From JBAXXL01 sp038206725 (GTDB taxonomy: Bacteria; Bacteroidota; Ignavibacteria; Kapaibacteriales; UBA2268), in assembly GCA_038206725.1 (NCBI GenBank), contig JBBRAO010000011.1:11670-75669 (forward strand): 64,000 nt of DNA, in the 5' to 3' direction. Under the pieces are notes generated by a model. The model had not been told where the DNA came from, made no database searches, and was given only the letters and a program-made list of their open reading frames with translations. Of this stretch, positions 54,601 to 62,318 are shown piece by piece. The stretch's first letter is position 1. Each line of letters opens with the position of its first letter. Made by a program: the position numbers and the translations under genes.

Positions 54601-56598
54601 GTTTACTGCATAAGCGAATGTTGGCAAATTAAAAGCATTAAAACCATTTGAAGAATGCCACAGCTTCACTTCCCCATTTGCTGATGTAGCAAATCTTCTA
54701 CCATCAGGAGTAAAAATAATATTTGATATTGGTGAGTTATGCGCCGAAAAAATATATTTCCGCGTTTGATCATAAACATTCCACATACTTACATTACCGT
54801 CAAAATCTCCGCAAAGCAAGGTATTGCCTGCAATTCCTTGGGAAAAACAGGTAACAGTTGAGTTTAATATATTAAGAGAATATTCTATTCTATTTACACT
54901 ATCTAATTTGAAAACATTGATGTATTTGTTACCGGCTGAATATACAGCTAATGAATCATCAATTACAGCCATAGCTGTTAAGTTATTAATCCCTGAAAAA
55001 CATAGATTTGTACGCGCCCCAGAGCTCGCGTTCCAAATAGCTATAGCTCCACCAACTCCAGCAGACAAAATACTATTTCTTTTGGGTAACCATTCTAACT
55101 TAAAAATCTCCTTTTGCGATGCATCGATAATTACGATTTTATTGTCAGTAATATTTTTTGTTAATTGAGTTACCTTCATCAAACATTCATCGGACGGCAT
55201 ATTAGGAATATTCTTCCATCCATAGCTTAATCCTGTCGCATTTGACGAGATTTCGTTCCAAGAATTACCTCTGTTTGTGCTGAATTCCAACCGTACAGGC
55301 ATATCCGGTGGTACACCACTCCATAAAATTGTTGTGTCATTTCCTGACACAAATTTCTCATTTCCATCGGGAGCTTTTAGAAGCAGAGTGCTTTTATCGC
55401 CAAGAATGTCATAAGAACCTGCTGAACCGTAAAAATTTGAGTTTCTACAAGCATCGGATAAAACAAAAAATGAAGAAAAATCGAACCCGATACCCTTCGA
55501 TAAATAATTAATTTTTAGGTAATAGGTTGAATCTTTAGGAATAGTAATTGGAAATACCTCTTCCGGAGTAAAATTTGAATTTGACTCCAAAACCTTATCA
55601 ATTGTTATCGTATCCAATAAAGCCTTAATACCAATGTAATTGAATGTCTTAGCTCCCGCAGGCAGTTCTCCAAAGTAGATTGAGTTATCAGGAATGAATT
55701 CCAAACTTGATAACTTCTGGGGATCTATATATATATAGGCGAAGGCAATGGAACTTTTATCCTTAGGTTGGATGTTCACATCTTTTCTATTATTACAGGT
55801 TTGCGAAATATATGAAAATTCTGTTCCATTATTGTAAGTTTCTAAAACCAAGATTAAATTGCAGATTTTTTTTAAATCCTGTTCGGAGTTAACATTATCA
55901 AATGTTACCCCACCTGTGGCTCTGACAAGATCTTTAATGGATTTTGACGCACCATCTGTAAATGAAATGCAATATATTACCGCTTTCATTTCTAATGCTT
56001 TTTCCGAAATGTCTTTGACATTAGCTTGACCACTACCGTCGCATAATAGAATTATTACAGGCTTATACTTTGATTTCTTAGCAATTTTTAGTGCCGAGGC
56101 CGGTTCCTTTAAAAATGCGGCGTTATAATCTATTCCGCCAAATATTTCAATATCATCAAGAGATCGCGCCAAATCATCCTTATTTGTGGTAAAATCCTGA
56201 AGCAGAAAATTATAATAATTGAAGGCTGTTACCGCGGTCTCGCTTGTGTTAAAATTAATTATGTTTGAGAATTCCTCTATGGTGGTCTTTGCATATAAAA
56301 TTGGTAGGGGTTCCATAGAAGCGGCAATACAAACCGAAAATATGATTGATAGATTATTAGGTTGATTATTATCGGGAACAATCCAATTATAATCACTAAT
56401 ATTATTTTGCCCTTCACGTAAAACAATTTCGTTTTTTAGTATATTTTGGATTTCCTTATTCGAATTAAAATATAGGTATTTACCTTTAATCAGAGGGTAA
56501 TTATCGGAATTCAGATCAAATACAAAAGATGTTTGAGCCGCTAAAATGTTAACAGCTAATAAAAATACGACGGCTATATATTTAAATTTCTCAAACAT
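51661..56598 (-). CDS. Giant secreted VWA-like/WD40/ASH-repeat protein with T9SS tail
   Basis: 1645 residues with a signal peptide (1-21, ending LAAQ). Residues ~80-250 have the VWA shape (SIIFSVCIAASMEPLPILYAKTTIEEF, ILLCDGSGQAN, VIYCISFTDGA) but where the metal-binding DxSxS is expected it reads SVCIA, so the MIDAS is lost. Residues ~490-780 form about seven WD40-like blades (FKLEWLPKRNSILSAGVGGAIAIWNA, ISNIIFTPDGRRFATSANGEVKLWH, ADVGEIKWDRSKGKYRIASTD). Many choice-of-anchor D repeats follow (VDFGQSPLNIPRDTTVWSG, IDFGKVIVGGWFEDKTII), then a cohesin-like segment and a T9SS tail (NEPNPANQMTKIKFHL). Related to the two proteins at 40282-47952 at both ends but with the propeller inserted. Confidence 0.8.
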   Translation of the reverse strand: MFEKFKYIAVVFLLAVNILAAQTSFVFDLNSDNYPLIKGKYLYFNSNKEIQNILKNEIVLREGQNNISDYNWIVPDNNQPNNLSIIFSVCIAASMEPLPILYAKTTIEEFSNIINFNTSETAVTAFNYYNFLLQDFTTNKDDLARSLDDIEIFGGIDYNAAFLKEPASALKIAKKSKYKPVIILLCDGSGQANVKDISEKALEMKAVIYCISFTDGASKSIKDLVRATGGVTFDNVNSEQDLKKICNLILVLETYNNGTEFSYISQTCNNRKDVNIQPKDKSSIAFAYIYIDPQKLSSLEFIPDNSIYFGELPAGAKTFNYIGIKALLDTITIDKVLESNSNFTPEEVFPITIPKDSTYYLKINYLSKGIGFDFSSFFVLSDACRNSNFYGSAGSYDILGDKSTLLLKAPDGNEKFVSGNDTTILWSGVPPDMPVRLEFSTNRGNSWNEISSNATGLSYGWKNIPNMPSDECLMKVTQLTKNITDNKIVIIDASQKEIFKLEWLPKRNSILSAGVGGAIAIWNASSGARTNLCFSGINNLTAMAVIDDSLAVYSAGNKYINVFKLDSVNRIEYSLNILNSTVTCFSQGIAGNTLLCGDFDGNVSMWNVYDQTRKYIFSAHNSPISNIIFTPDGRRFATSANGEVKLWHSSNGFNAFNLPTFAYAVNSLSFSSDGSKLVVSTGDGKIVCWDVIQNKLAWSKNIDYSPVYEAVFAPDSNMLAFSASNRSIDLWNTDIDKNFFNYKFHSADVGEIKWDRSKGKYRIASTDKKGFIHIWFLDDIPFYNISLQEDISNHYWTIYERKANVLSVDFGQSPLNIPRDTTVWSGLVNNTALPIRIDSVLISGKDKGVFNVFFPDAVMIKAQYPIKMYYEFKPLQEKQYIADINVYSAGSRFNSKISGEGVKVVADAVPRIIDFGKVIVGGWFEDKTIITNNSAFDIQIDSVIVIDKNKVFSYLGMQKIVLNSGKSENMIFEFRPNSIQWYSGTAKIYNSGNYSPIIVQLWGEGIQSTITSDSALVFADYICQTEPIIDSLKITNLGTKKLNLLLPEISNNEKDAFGVMDKSRYPLSIASNGTVFVRFWFDPIKVGNNQSDLKLTFENENSFTNKLVTLKGKKELYEIVLKPNTLNFNTITNKTKTDSFMVYNTGTLPVKLSLPANIGFFDLICSKCDSIQPGDSISVDVLFNGYSKDTNIVTYHRFFDKCAKSTELLLVATVGVDDAKVDYPNAINFKTLRCQGAETTEDIEISNIGTSNLVIEEIVLDDPDNFSLDNKAGFVVKPNEKHRIGIMFEPKTPGNISTAIHFKSNAVNTPNGIFSVNISGKYVINNWILSQSDLIFDGILENRPAERTFSITNPNQEQIKMYFSDLNNYIIKSSQPLIIGGGQTSDVIVQFLGGKSGETYPEILFVTDSCGISREVSISAFIRTYAEAAFALPFVKGAPGDTIYVPLKLYSPENIELPDVSGYNTTISFNASLLFNFDKSIKDSVSGNTRYLILEKLPPFPQSDSVVYRLKLIALLTDTNKTALVIEKVKSLGKDVSIQQTNGEFNLINVCGDGISNTGILYLAQNEPNPANQMTKIKFHLIEKGHYSIELYEYTGKLIGVLDEGNKKPGDYEISVNLEKFSNGAYYYVLRTATKTMIKKMIVIR

Positions 56599-56613
56599 TT
56601 TTTTACAAAAAAA

Positions 56614-56627
56614 CCGCCTCTCGGCGG
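56614..56627 (-). terminator. Terminator after omega-like gene
   Basis: Stem CCGCC/GGCGG with loop TCTC, followed on the minus strand by seven T residues. It sits in the 36-bp gap before the 1645-residue gene, so that gene probably uses its own promoter or read-through. Confidence 0.8.
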
Positions 56628-56634
56628 CTTGAAT

Positions 56635-56943
56635 TTATTCTTTCGGCGGCAATGTAAAATGAAGTTTATCTTCAAAGATTTCTTTCATTGCCAAGAAAGT
56701 GGGTTTAGGAAGTTTATCAAATTTCTTACTAATGTTAATTTGATCCCAGTTCGGTGGTAATCCATCCTCTCTTTGAACAACTTCAACATCTTCCATCTGG
56801 ATTTTGAGTTCGTTTTTAATTTGGTCATTAATTTGACGCGCTCTGAAACCCATAGCAACAATTGATTGATATATGGAACCTTTACGCGATTCCTTCATTT
56901 TAACTAACACCGGATTAACTATGTATTTTTCCAACGTTAACAC
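56635..56943 (-). CDS. rpoZ: RNA polymerase omega/Rpb6-like subunit
   Basis: 102 residues from a GTG at 56943; a TTG at 56934 with AAGG placed eight bases ahead is an alternative start. The conserved omega core is GSIYQSIVAMGFRARQINDQIKNELK, which matches the NIYEAVVVIAKRARQIN pattern of Bacteroidetes/Chlorobi omega proteins that wrap the beta-prime subunit. The N-terminal ~20 residues and C-terminal ~45 residues (DVEVVQREDGLPPNWDQI...) are longer than in many omega proteins. A strong terminator follows. I assign the family with fair rather than full certainty. Confidence 0.72.
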   Translation of the reverse strand: MLTLEKYIVNPVLVKMKESRKGSIYQSIVAMGFRARQINDQIKNELKIQMEDVEVVQREDGLPPNWDQINISKKFDKLPKPTFLAMKEIFEDKLHFTLPPKE

Positions 56944-57078
56944 CTTATGGTAATTACAAAAATTGTAATTACAAAATTACGAAACTTTTGCGAAAAAAAA
57001 AATAGCTGAACAATTATTTTTTTCAAAATAATATTATTAAATTAGAGTAAGTAAATTTACATAATTTAAAAAAGTTAT

Positions 57079-57447
57079 ATGGAAAAATTATATTTCTCTA
57101 TTAGCGAAGTAAGCCGGATCGTGGATGAAGAGTCTTATGTATTGAGATATTGGGAAAAAGAATTCCCTTTTCTCAGCCCCAGAAAAAATAATGCCGGCAA
57201 CAGAGTTTACACTCTAAAAGATATCAAAACAGTAAAAGCAATTCAACATTTGCTTAGAACTCAAAAGTTGACACTTGCTGAAGCCAAGATCGGATTCAAG
57301 AATTTAGACATTAACACGTTTGAATTTGATTTATCAGGTTATGCTAATTTATTTCAAGAACCCGAACAAAAACCACAAACAATCTCGAAGCGAGAACTTA
57401 CAGAAATACTTACGATTTTCAAAGAAACTGTTAAGTTATTAAAATAA
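57079..57447 (+). CDS. MerR family transcriptional regulator
   Basis: 122 residues. N-terminal winged HTH of MerR type: YFSISEVSRIVDEESYVLRYWEKEFPFLSPRKNNAGNRVYTLKDIKTVKAIQHLL, with the usual R-x-Y/W near the wing. The remaining ~50 residues are short and lack the long dimer helix and ligand Cys of metal-sensing MerR proteins, so it resembles the small MerR regulators seen in Bacteroidetes. Its promoter is divergent from the omega-like gene. The target may be the adjacent secreted WD40 gene, but this is a guess. Confidence 0.85.
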   Translation: MEKLYFSISEVSRIVDEESYVLRYWEKEFPFLSPRKNNAGNRVYTLKDIKTVKAIQHLLRTQKLTLAEAKIGFKNLDINTFEFDLSGYANLFQEPEQKPQTISKRELTEILTIFKETVKLLK

Positions 57448-57470
57448 ATAAAATTTAAAGAGGTATTATT

Positions 57471-58448
57471 ATGACGAAAAACACTGTTTTGCTATTGTTT
57501 CTGATAGTAACGTTTTTGGTCTCAACTGCTCAAGGTGCCGAAAAATATGAATATGTAATGAGGACCGTTGGCTCTCATAACGATGAAGTATTAGGTGTAT
57601 TCGTAAACAAAGACGATAAGAAAGTGGCAACTTGTAGTTTGGATGAAACTATTAAAATATGGTCTATTCCCGATGGCAAAGAACTTGTAACAATGAAAGG
57701 GCATTTGGGTGCTGTTAACAATCTTTCGTTTTCCGGAAATGATAGTTTAATCGCCAGCGCTTCTAGCGATCAAACCGTTCGTATATGGAATGTACATACA
57801 GGGAAGCAAGTATCGATTTTAAAAGGTCATACGGACCAAGTAATTGGAGTTTATTTCAGTCAGGACCCTTCAAGCGAACTTGTCGCTTCTGCCAGTTTCG
57901 ATAAAACTATAAAATTGTGGGATAGCGAAAATGGTACAGAAATAAAGACACTTCGCGGTCACAAAGAAGCCTGTAACAATGTCGCATACAGTTATGATGG
58001 CAAAAATTTAGCTTCTTGCGGCGACGACAAAGTTATATATATATGGAGCTCTGATCCAAAAAATGAATCTCCGCAAAAAATGCTTACCGGACATAATGCT
58101 CCTATATTGACTGTCCTATACAGTTTCGACAGCAGATTTTTAGCATCCGCAGACCAAGATGGAGTAATTAAAATCTGGTCTATGCCCGAGGGTACATTAC
58201 TACAAACTATCAAAGCCCACAATGAACTAATTCAAGACGTTTCTTTCGCTTGCGATAACACAACTTTGGTCAGTGCAAGTTTGGATAAAACAGTTAAACT
58301 ATGGGACGTTATAAGCGGTAAAAACTTAATGACAATGGCGATAGATTCCGAAATATGGGGTGTTGACCTAACCTGCGATGCTAAAATTATTATTTTAGGA
58401 TGCACCGACGGAACAGTTCGTTTTCTAACTAAAAAGGCAGGAAAATAA
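57471..58448 (+). CDS. Secreted WD40 repeat protein
   Basis: 325 residues with a signal peptide (1-22, ending TAQGAEK). Seven WD40 units are visible, most with the pattern GH...V..V.FS.D...LAS.S.D.T.K.W (e.g. VISGKH? see KGHLGAVNNLSFSGNDSLIASASSDQTVRIWNV, KGHTDQVIGVYFSQDPSSELVASASFDKTIKLWDS, TGHNAPILTVLYSFDSRFLASADQDGVIKIWSM). This number closes one beta-propeller. WD40 proteins are usually scaffolds; secreted bacterial ones are less common. The next gene, an OmpA-like protein, starts 2 bp later, so the two are probably cotranscribed. Confidence 0.85.
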   Translation: MTKNTVLLLFLIVTFLVSTAQGAEKYEYVMRTVGSHNDEVLGVFVNKDDKKVATCSLDETIKIWSIPDGKELVTMKGHLGAVNNLSFSGNDSLIASASSDQTVRIWNVHTGKQVSILKGHTDQVIGVYFSQDPSSELVASASFDKTIKLWDSENGTEIKTLRGHKEACNNVAYSYDGKNLASCGDDKVIYIWSSDPKNESPQKMLTGHNAPILTVLYSFDSRFLASADQDGVIKIWSMPEGTLLQTIKAHNELIQDVSFACDNTTLVSASLDKTVKLWDVISGKNLMTMAIDSEIWGVDLTCDAKIIILGCTDGTVRFLTKKAGK

Positions 58449-58450
58449 TT

Positions 58451-59170
58451 ATGAAAAATAAAATCTTAACATTGGTCATAAGTGCATTATTCATTAGTTT
58501 AATGTTAACTAATCAAGTAAAAGCACAAAGCGAAATGGTAGGCACGGTAATCGCTATAACAGGAAAAGTTATAAATGCATTAGATAAATCTCCCGTAGCT
58601 GTGAAAATAATTGCTTACGACGAAAGTGGCAAAAAAGTGAATTCAACCCGCAGTAATGAAAGCGATGGCTCGTATTATCTAACAAAGTTGATACCCGGTC
58701 ATAGATATAACTTTATCATCAGTGATGAAGCATATTTGATTTCAAAATTTAGTTTGAATATCCCGGAATTAAAAAAATATACGGAAATTTCGAAAGACTT
58801 TATTGTATATCCAAAGGGTACAAACATCAAAATAAAATTAAATGTACCGCCATTCGAATTTAGTAAAACAAAAATTAAATATGCTTATGCTGTACTTTTA
58901 GAAGATCAAGTAAGTTTATTTATGGAGAATCCAGATGTGAAATTTTCTATTGTCTGCTTCCCCGACAATGATGATAATCCGGCAGAAAATGCAACTATTT
59001 CTTCCGAAAGAGCGCAAAGTTTAGCTGATTTCTTGATTATCAAAGGTATTGATCCAATCAGAATCAATATTGTTCAAAATTCAAAGACCGATCCCGCCAA
59101 TCCAAAACCGGTTGCTAAAGCGGCTAAAGGCAAAAGATATATCGGAACAACCTACTTTGTAATAAATTAA
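58451..59170 (+). CDS. Envelope protein with carboxypeptidase-regulatory-like and OmpA-like domains
   Basis: 239 residues with a signal peptide (1-25, ending QVKAQ). Residues ~35-110 read as a carboxypeptidase regulatory-like beta sandwich (TGKVINALDKSPVAVKIIAYDESGKKVNSTRSNESDGSYYLTKLIPGHRYNFII). The last ~90 residues resemble an OmpA C-terminal peptidoglycan-binding domain (NATISSERAQSLADFLIIKGIDPIRINIV), though the Asp/Arg that contact diaminopimelate are not all obvious. It is likely a periplasmic or outer-membrane anchor protein. It follows the secreted WD40 gene by 2 bp. Confidence 0.75.
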   Translation: MKNKILTLVISALFISLMLTNQVKAQSEMVGTVIAITGKVINALDKSPVAVKIIAYDESGKKVNSTRSNESDGSYYLTKLIPGHRYNFIISDEAYLISKFSLNIPELKKYTEISKDFIVYPKGTNIKIKLNVPPFEFSKTKIKYAYAVLLEDQVSLFMENPDVKFSIVCFPDNDDNPAENATISSERAQSLADFLIIKGIDPIRINIVQNSKTDPANPKPVAKAAKGKRYIGTTYFVIN

Positions 59171-59224
59171 AGCGAACCAATTCCATCAACCCCACGCTAC
59201 AGCTTGGTGTTGATAACGATTTAC

Positions 59225-59258
59225 AAAAACTCAACCTTGACTTAAGGGTTGAGTTTTT
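59225..59258 (+). terminator. Terminator after the OmpA-like gene
   Basis: Stem AAAAACTCAACC/GGTTGAGTTTTT, 12 bp, followed on the plus strand by T-rich sequence; about 55 bp past the stop of the gene ending at 59170. Confidence 0.75.
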
Positions 59259-59420
59259 TGGTGTAAAATAGAATCAATGGAATACATTTTCGCTTTAGGA
59301 TTCAATAATTCAAAATTGCTTAAAGATGGACTCTTTGCTTCGCTCAGAGTGCCACCGTCTTTTCTTTCCGACTTTGCGTCTTAGTGTGCCTCTTATTCTT
59401 TCGTAATTCGTAATTGATTT

Positions 59421-60044
59421 TTATCTCCATGTATATGCCAATCTCAAGAATACACCTCTTTTGGTATGGTAACCCGCGGCAAAGCGTATCCAATCCGAAA
59501 GTTTCAGTTCCATACCGCCGCCGAATGTGTAGCCGTCGGTTTTGATTGTTGACATATAGTAATAAGCACCGGTGTTGTTTTCATAAGCTAAATATGTATT
59601 GGTCTGTGCATAAAAACCGACAATGACAAAGAAATTCAAGGTTTCGAGATAATTCAAATAATATCCGGCATCAACAAAAACCGCATTGCCTGGTACTCGT
59701 GTTCTGGAAAATCCCAAAGGCATATCCTCTGTTGGGTCGAACGATACTCCGGGTGGACGGTCATAAGAAAAACCCGGTATATTCGCCGCTAAACCCGCCA
59801 CTCCAATCGAAGCGGTAATATTCCAAAAGCGATATCCGAACGCAAAACTTCCGGCATCGGCGCCATAGCCTCCGTCTAATAAAAGTGCTTTTTGGGGCTT
59901 GTTTGGGTCTTGGAAATTGCGCATTGGCTTGGTAGTATCATCTTGAATGACACTCCTATTTTCCGAATTATTCCAATCTTCCGCAAATATTGGTAGAAAA
60001 CTGGTTATTAGAATTATAAATATTATTACTATTTTTGCTTTCAT
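59421..60044 (-). CDS. Hypothetical outer-membrane beta-barrel-like protein
   Basis: 207 residues from the ATG at 60044 (MKAKIVIIFIILITSFLPIFAED), which gives a clean signal peptide; an upstream ATG at 60131 would add 29 mostly polar residues that fit no signal peptide. The mature part (GGYGADAGSFAFGYRFWNITASIGVAG, NAVFVDAGYYLNYLETLNFFVIVGFYAQTN, TFGGGMELKLSDWIRFAAGYHTKRGVFLRLAYTWR) shows the strand pattern and terminal aromatic residue of small outer-membrane barrels. No specific family recognised. Confidence 0.6.
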   Translation of the reverse strand: MKAKIVIIFIILITSFLPIFAEDWNNSENRSVIQDDTTKPMRNFQDPNKPQKALLLDGGYGADAGSFAFGYRFWNITASIGVAGLAANIPGFSYDRPPGVSFDPTEDMPLGFSRTRVPGNAVFVDAGYYLNYLETLNFFVIVGFYAQTNTYLAYENNTGAYYYMSTIKTDGYTFGGGMELKLSDWIRFAAGYHTKRGVFLRLAYTWR

Positions 60045-60140
60045 AGAGAGCAAAATTACATTAAAAATGGTTTTATTCCATAGTTTTTTTAACTTATTTT
60101 GTTTTTTTTTGCTATTCTGTGAATAAAACATAAATATTGT

Positions 60141-60171
60141 TTTGTTATTTGATAAATTATTCTTAATTTTG
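60141..60171 (+). promoter_or_regulatory. Bacteroidetes-type promoter for rplM-rpsI
   Basis: TTTG at 60141-60144 and TAATTTTG at 60164-60171, spacing of 19 bases, fitting the -33 TTTG / -7 TAnnTTTG pattern of the housekeeping sigma factor in Bacteroidetes. It lies 43 bp ahead of the rplM start codon. Confidence 0.6.
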
Positions 60172-60213
60172 AAGTCTGTATAAAGTATTTTTTTTGCTAA
60201 AAGGAGCTATTTA

Positions 60214-60663
60214 GTGGAACCATCAGCAAGAATAACGAAATCATTCCGTAAGGAAGATGTCGTGCGCGATTGGTGGGTTGTAGATGCCTCAGAGCTAACG
60301 GTAGGCCGTTTAGCTACGCAGATTGCAACCGTATTACGTGGTAAGAACAAACCATGGTACACTCCTCACGTCGATACCGGCGATTTCGTTATCGTAGTCA
60401 ATGCGGGTAACGCACAGCTTAAAGGTAAGCGAGAGGACCAAAAAACTTATACATCATACTCAGGATACCCCGGTAAATTAAAAGCCCGTTCTTTTAAAGA
60501 ATTGAAGGCAAATCATCCGGAACGCATCATTGAGCATGCTGTTAAGTTAATGCTTCCTAAAAATCGTTTAGGAAGACAAATGTACAAAAAACTGAAGGTA
60601 TATGCAGGTCCGGAACATCCGCACCAAGCCCAAAAACCTCAGGTTTTTGATATTAAATTATAA
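60214..60663 (+). CDS. rplM: 50S ribosomal protein L13
   Basis: 149 residues from a GTG start, chosen because AAGGAG lies seven bases upstream (60201-60206). The L13 signature runs from WWVVDASELTVGRLATQIATVLRGKNKPWYTPHVDTGDFVIVVNAG to ERIIEHAVKLMLPKNRLGRQMYKKLKVYAGPEHPHQAQ. L13 is an early assembly protein of the large subunit. First of an rplM-rpsI pair in the standard order. Confidence 0.98.
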   Translation: MEPSARITKSFRKEDVVRDWWVVDASELTVGRLATQIATVLRGKNKPWYTPHVDTGDFVIVVNAGNAQLKGKREDQKTYTSYSGYPGKLKARSFKELKANHPERIIEHAVKLMLPKNRLGRQMYKKLKVYAGPEHPHQAQKPQVFDIKL

Positions 60664-60695
60664 TTAACAATTAACTTATGGGAGCTAAATTTATT

Positions 60696-61085
60696 ATGAA
60701 AGCTTATGCTGCAACAGGAAGACGTAAAAATGCGGTTGCACGTGTACGATTGCTTACTCCCGGGTCAGGTAATTTTGTTGTCAACAAATTGCCGGTATTA
60801 GATTATTTTGATACCGAGTTAAGCCAAAGAGAAGCGCTTAGACCAATGGAAGTTACTGATACATTAGGCCAATTCGATATAATGGTAAATGTAGTAGGTG
60901 GCGGAAAAAGTGGTCAAACAGGTGCTATCCGTTTGGGTATAGCGCGTGCGCTAGTTGATTTCAACGCCGAATTCAGGCCTCTTCTTAGAAAAGAGGACTT
61001 AATGACCCGTGACCCGAGAATGGTAGAACGTAAGAAATATGGACAAAAGAAAGCCCGCAAGCGCTTCCAATTCTCAAAACGTTAA
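60696..61085 (+). CDS. rpsI: 30S ribosomal protein S9
   Basis: 129 residues from the ATG at 60696 (MKAYAATGRRKNAVARVRL). GGGAG lies about 11 bases before it; the ATG at 60678 would add six residues without such a signal. Family hallmarks are GRRKNAVARVRL, GGGKSGQTGAIRLGIARAL and the very basic tail KKYGQKKARKRFQFSKR that reaches the P-site tRNA. It follows rplM by 32 bp. Confidence 0.97.
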   Translation: MKAYAATGRRKNAVARVRLLTPGSGNFVVNKLPVLDYFDTELSQREALRPMEVTDTLGQFDIMVNVVGGGKSGQTGAIRLGIARALVDFNAEFRPLLRKEDLMTRDPRMVERKKYGQKKARKRFQFSKR

Positions 61086-61211
61086 TATTTGTTCATTATC
61101 TTATTATTGTATAAATATTTATCATGCCTATGGATTGGTTATGTGTGGCAAAAATTAGTTATAGAACCAAAGTGAAGTAGGCAGATGTGCAACACATAAT
61201 TGGAGATTGAT

Positions 61212-62105
61212 ATGGAACATGCTGCAAGTATTGAGCAGCTGCTCGAAGCTGGCGCACATTATGGACATTTAACGCGCCGCTGGAATCCGAAAATGGAACA
61301 ATTCATTTTTGGAGAAAGAAATGGCATCCATATCATTGACCTTCGTAAGACACAAGTTCTTTTGAACTTGGCTGCGAAAGCCGTCAATGATATTGCCGAG
61401 CAAGGTAAGGGAATCCTTTTTATTGGTACTAAAAACCAAGCTAAGGGCCTTATCCAAGATTATGCGAGACAATGCGAATCTAATTTCGTATGTGAACGTT
61501 GGTTAGGCGGTATGCTTACTAACTTCACCACTATCCGCAAATCTGTAAAGCGTCTTACTACCATCGAAAAGATGGAAGTGGACGGTACTTTCGAAAAAAT
61601 CACGAAAAAAGAGAGATTACTTCTTACTCGTGAAAAAGAAAGATTACGCAGAGTTTTTGGGGGCGTCGAAACAATGACACGCCTACCGGGAGCGCTATTT
61701 ATCGTGGACATTAAGAAAGAACATCTTGCTGTTAAAGAAGCTCAAATATTGGGTATTCCGACTATCGCTTTGGTGGACTCTAATACTGATCCCGAATCTG
61801 TGGACTTCCCTATCCCAGCAAATGATGATTCAATCAAAACTATCGAATTAATCTTAAAGATTATGTCCGATAGAATTGGTAAAGCCGGTGAAATCTCAAA
61901 GATCCGTCGCGCTGAATTATCATCTGAATCTGATAGACAATCCAAAGAGAGCGACGACGATAAACCAAAAATCAAACGTAAATTAAGAGAAAGACGCCCT
62001 CGTAAACCGGACCAAGGTGATCAACCTGAAAATGCATCAAACGATGCTTTCGAAGGTGCCGTTGCTTCGGACGATATGAACGAGACGAATAACGAAGATA
62101 ACTAA
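61212..62105 (+). CDS. rpsB: 30S ribosomal protein S2
   Basis: 297 residues from the ATG at 61212, which has GGAGA six bases before it; a TTG at 61200 would add four residues. The core AGAHYGHLTRRWNPKMEQFIFGERNGIHIIDLRKTQ, IGTKNQAKGLIQDYA and RLPGALFIVDIKKEHLAVKEAQILGIPTIALVDSNTDP is typical. A ~50-residue highly charged C-terminal extension (KPKIKRKLRERRPRKPDQGDQPEN... DDMNETNNEDN) goes beyond the usual ~240-260 residue protein. Such tails are common in Bacteroidetes S2. A strong terminator follows. Confidence 0.97.
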   Translation: MEHAASIEQLLEAGAHYGHLTRRWNPKMEQFIFGERNGIHIIDLRKTQVLLNLAAKAVNDIAEQGKGILFIGTKNQAKGLIQDYARQCESNFVCERWLGGMLTNFTTIRKSVKRLTTIEKMEVDGTFEKITKKERLLLTREKERLRRVFGGVETMTRLPGALFIVDIKKEHLAVKEAQILGIPTIALVDSNTDPESVDFPIPANDDSIKTIELILKIMSDRIGKAGEISKIRRAELSSESDRQSKESDDDKPKIKRKLRERRPRKPDQGDQPENASNDAFEGAVASDDMNETNNEDN

Positions 62106-62122
62106 AACATCTGATTTATATT

Positions 62123-62152
62123 AATATAGCCCACTTAACTGTGGGCTATATT
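62123..62152 (+). terminator. Terminator between rpsB and tsf
   Basis: Perfect 12-bp stem (arms AATATAGCCCAC and GTGGGCTATATT) with loop TTAACT, followed by AATTTTTT. It suggests that tsf is partly transcribed from its own promoter. Confidence 0.82.
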
Positions 62153-62318
62153 TAATTTTTTCATAACAAATTTGATTATCAACGATTCAACTGATTTTTA
62201 CGTTATACGCTTTCACTATTCGAAAATTCGAATAAATAGATTTACTTCAGCTCGTAACAAAAGTATTATGGGTTAAATTAAATTTAAAATCAATTATTAA
62301 TTATTATAGAGAATTCAG

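Noticed and set aside
59259..59420. Possible short gene between the OmpA-like gene and the barrel gene
   Set aside because: No frame with a ribosome-binding signal; only a hairpin just before it.
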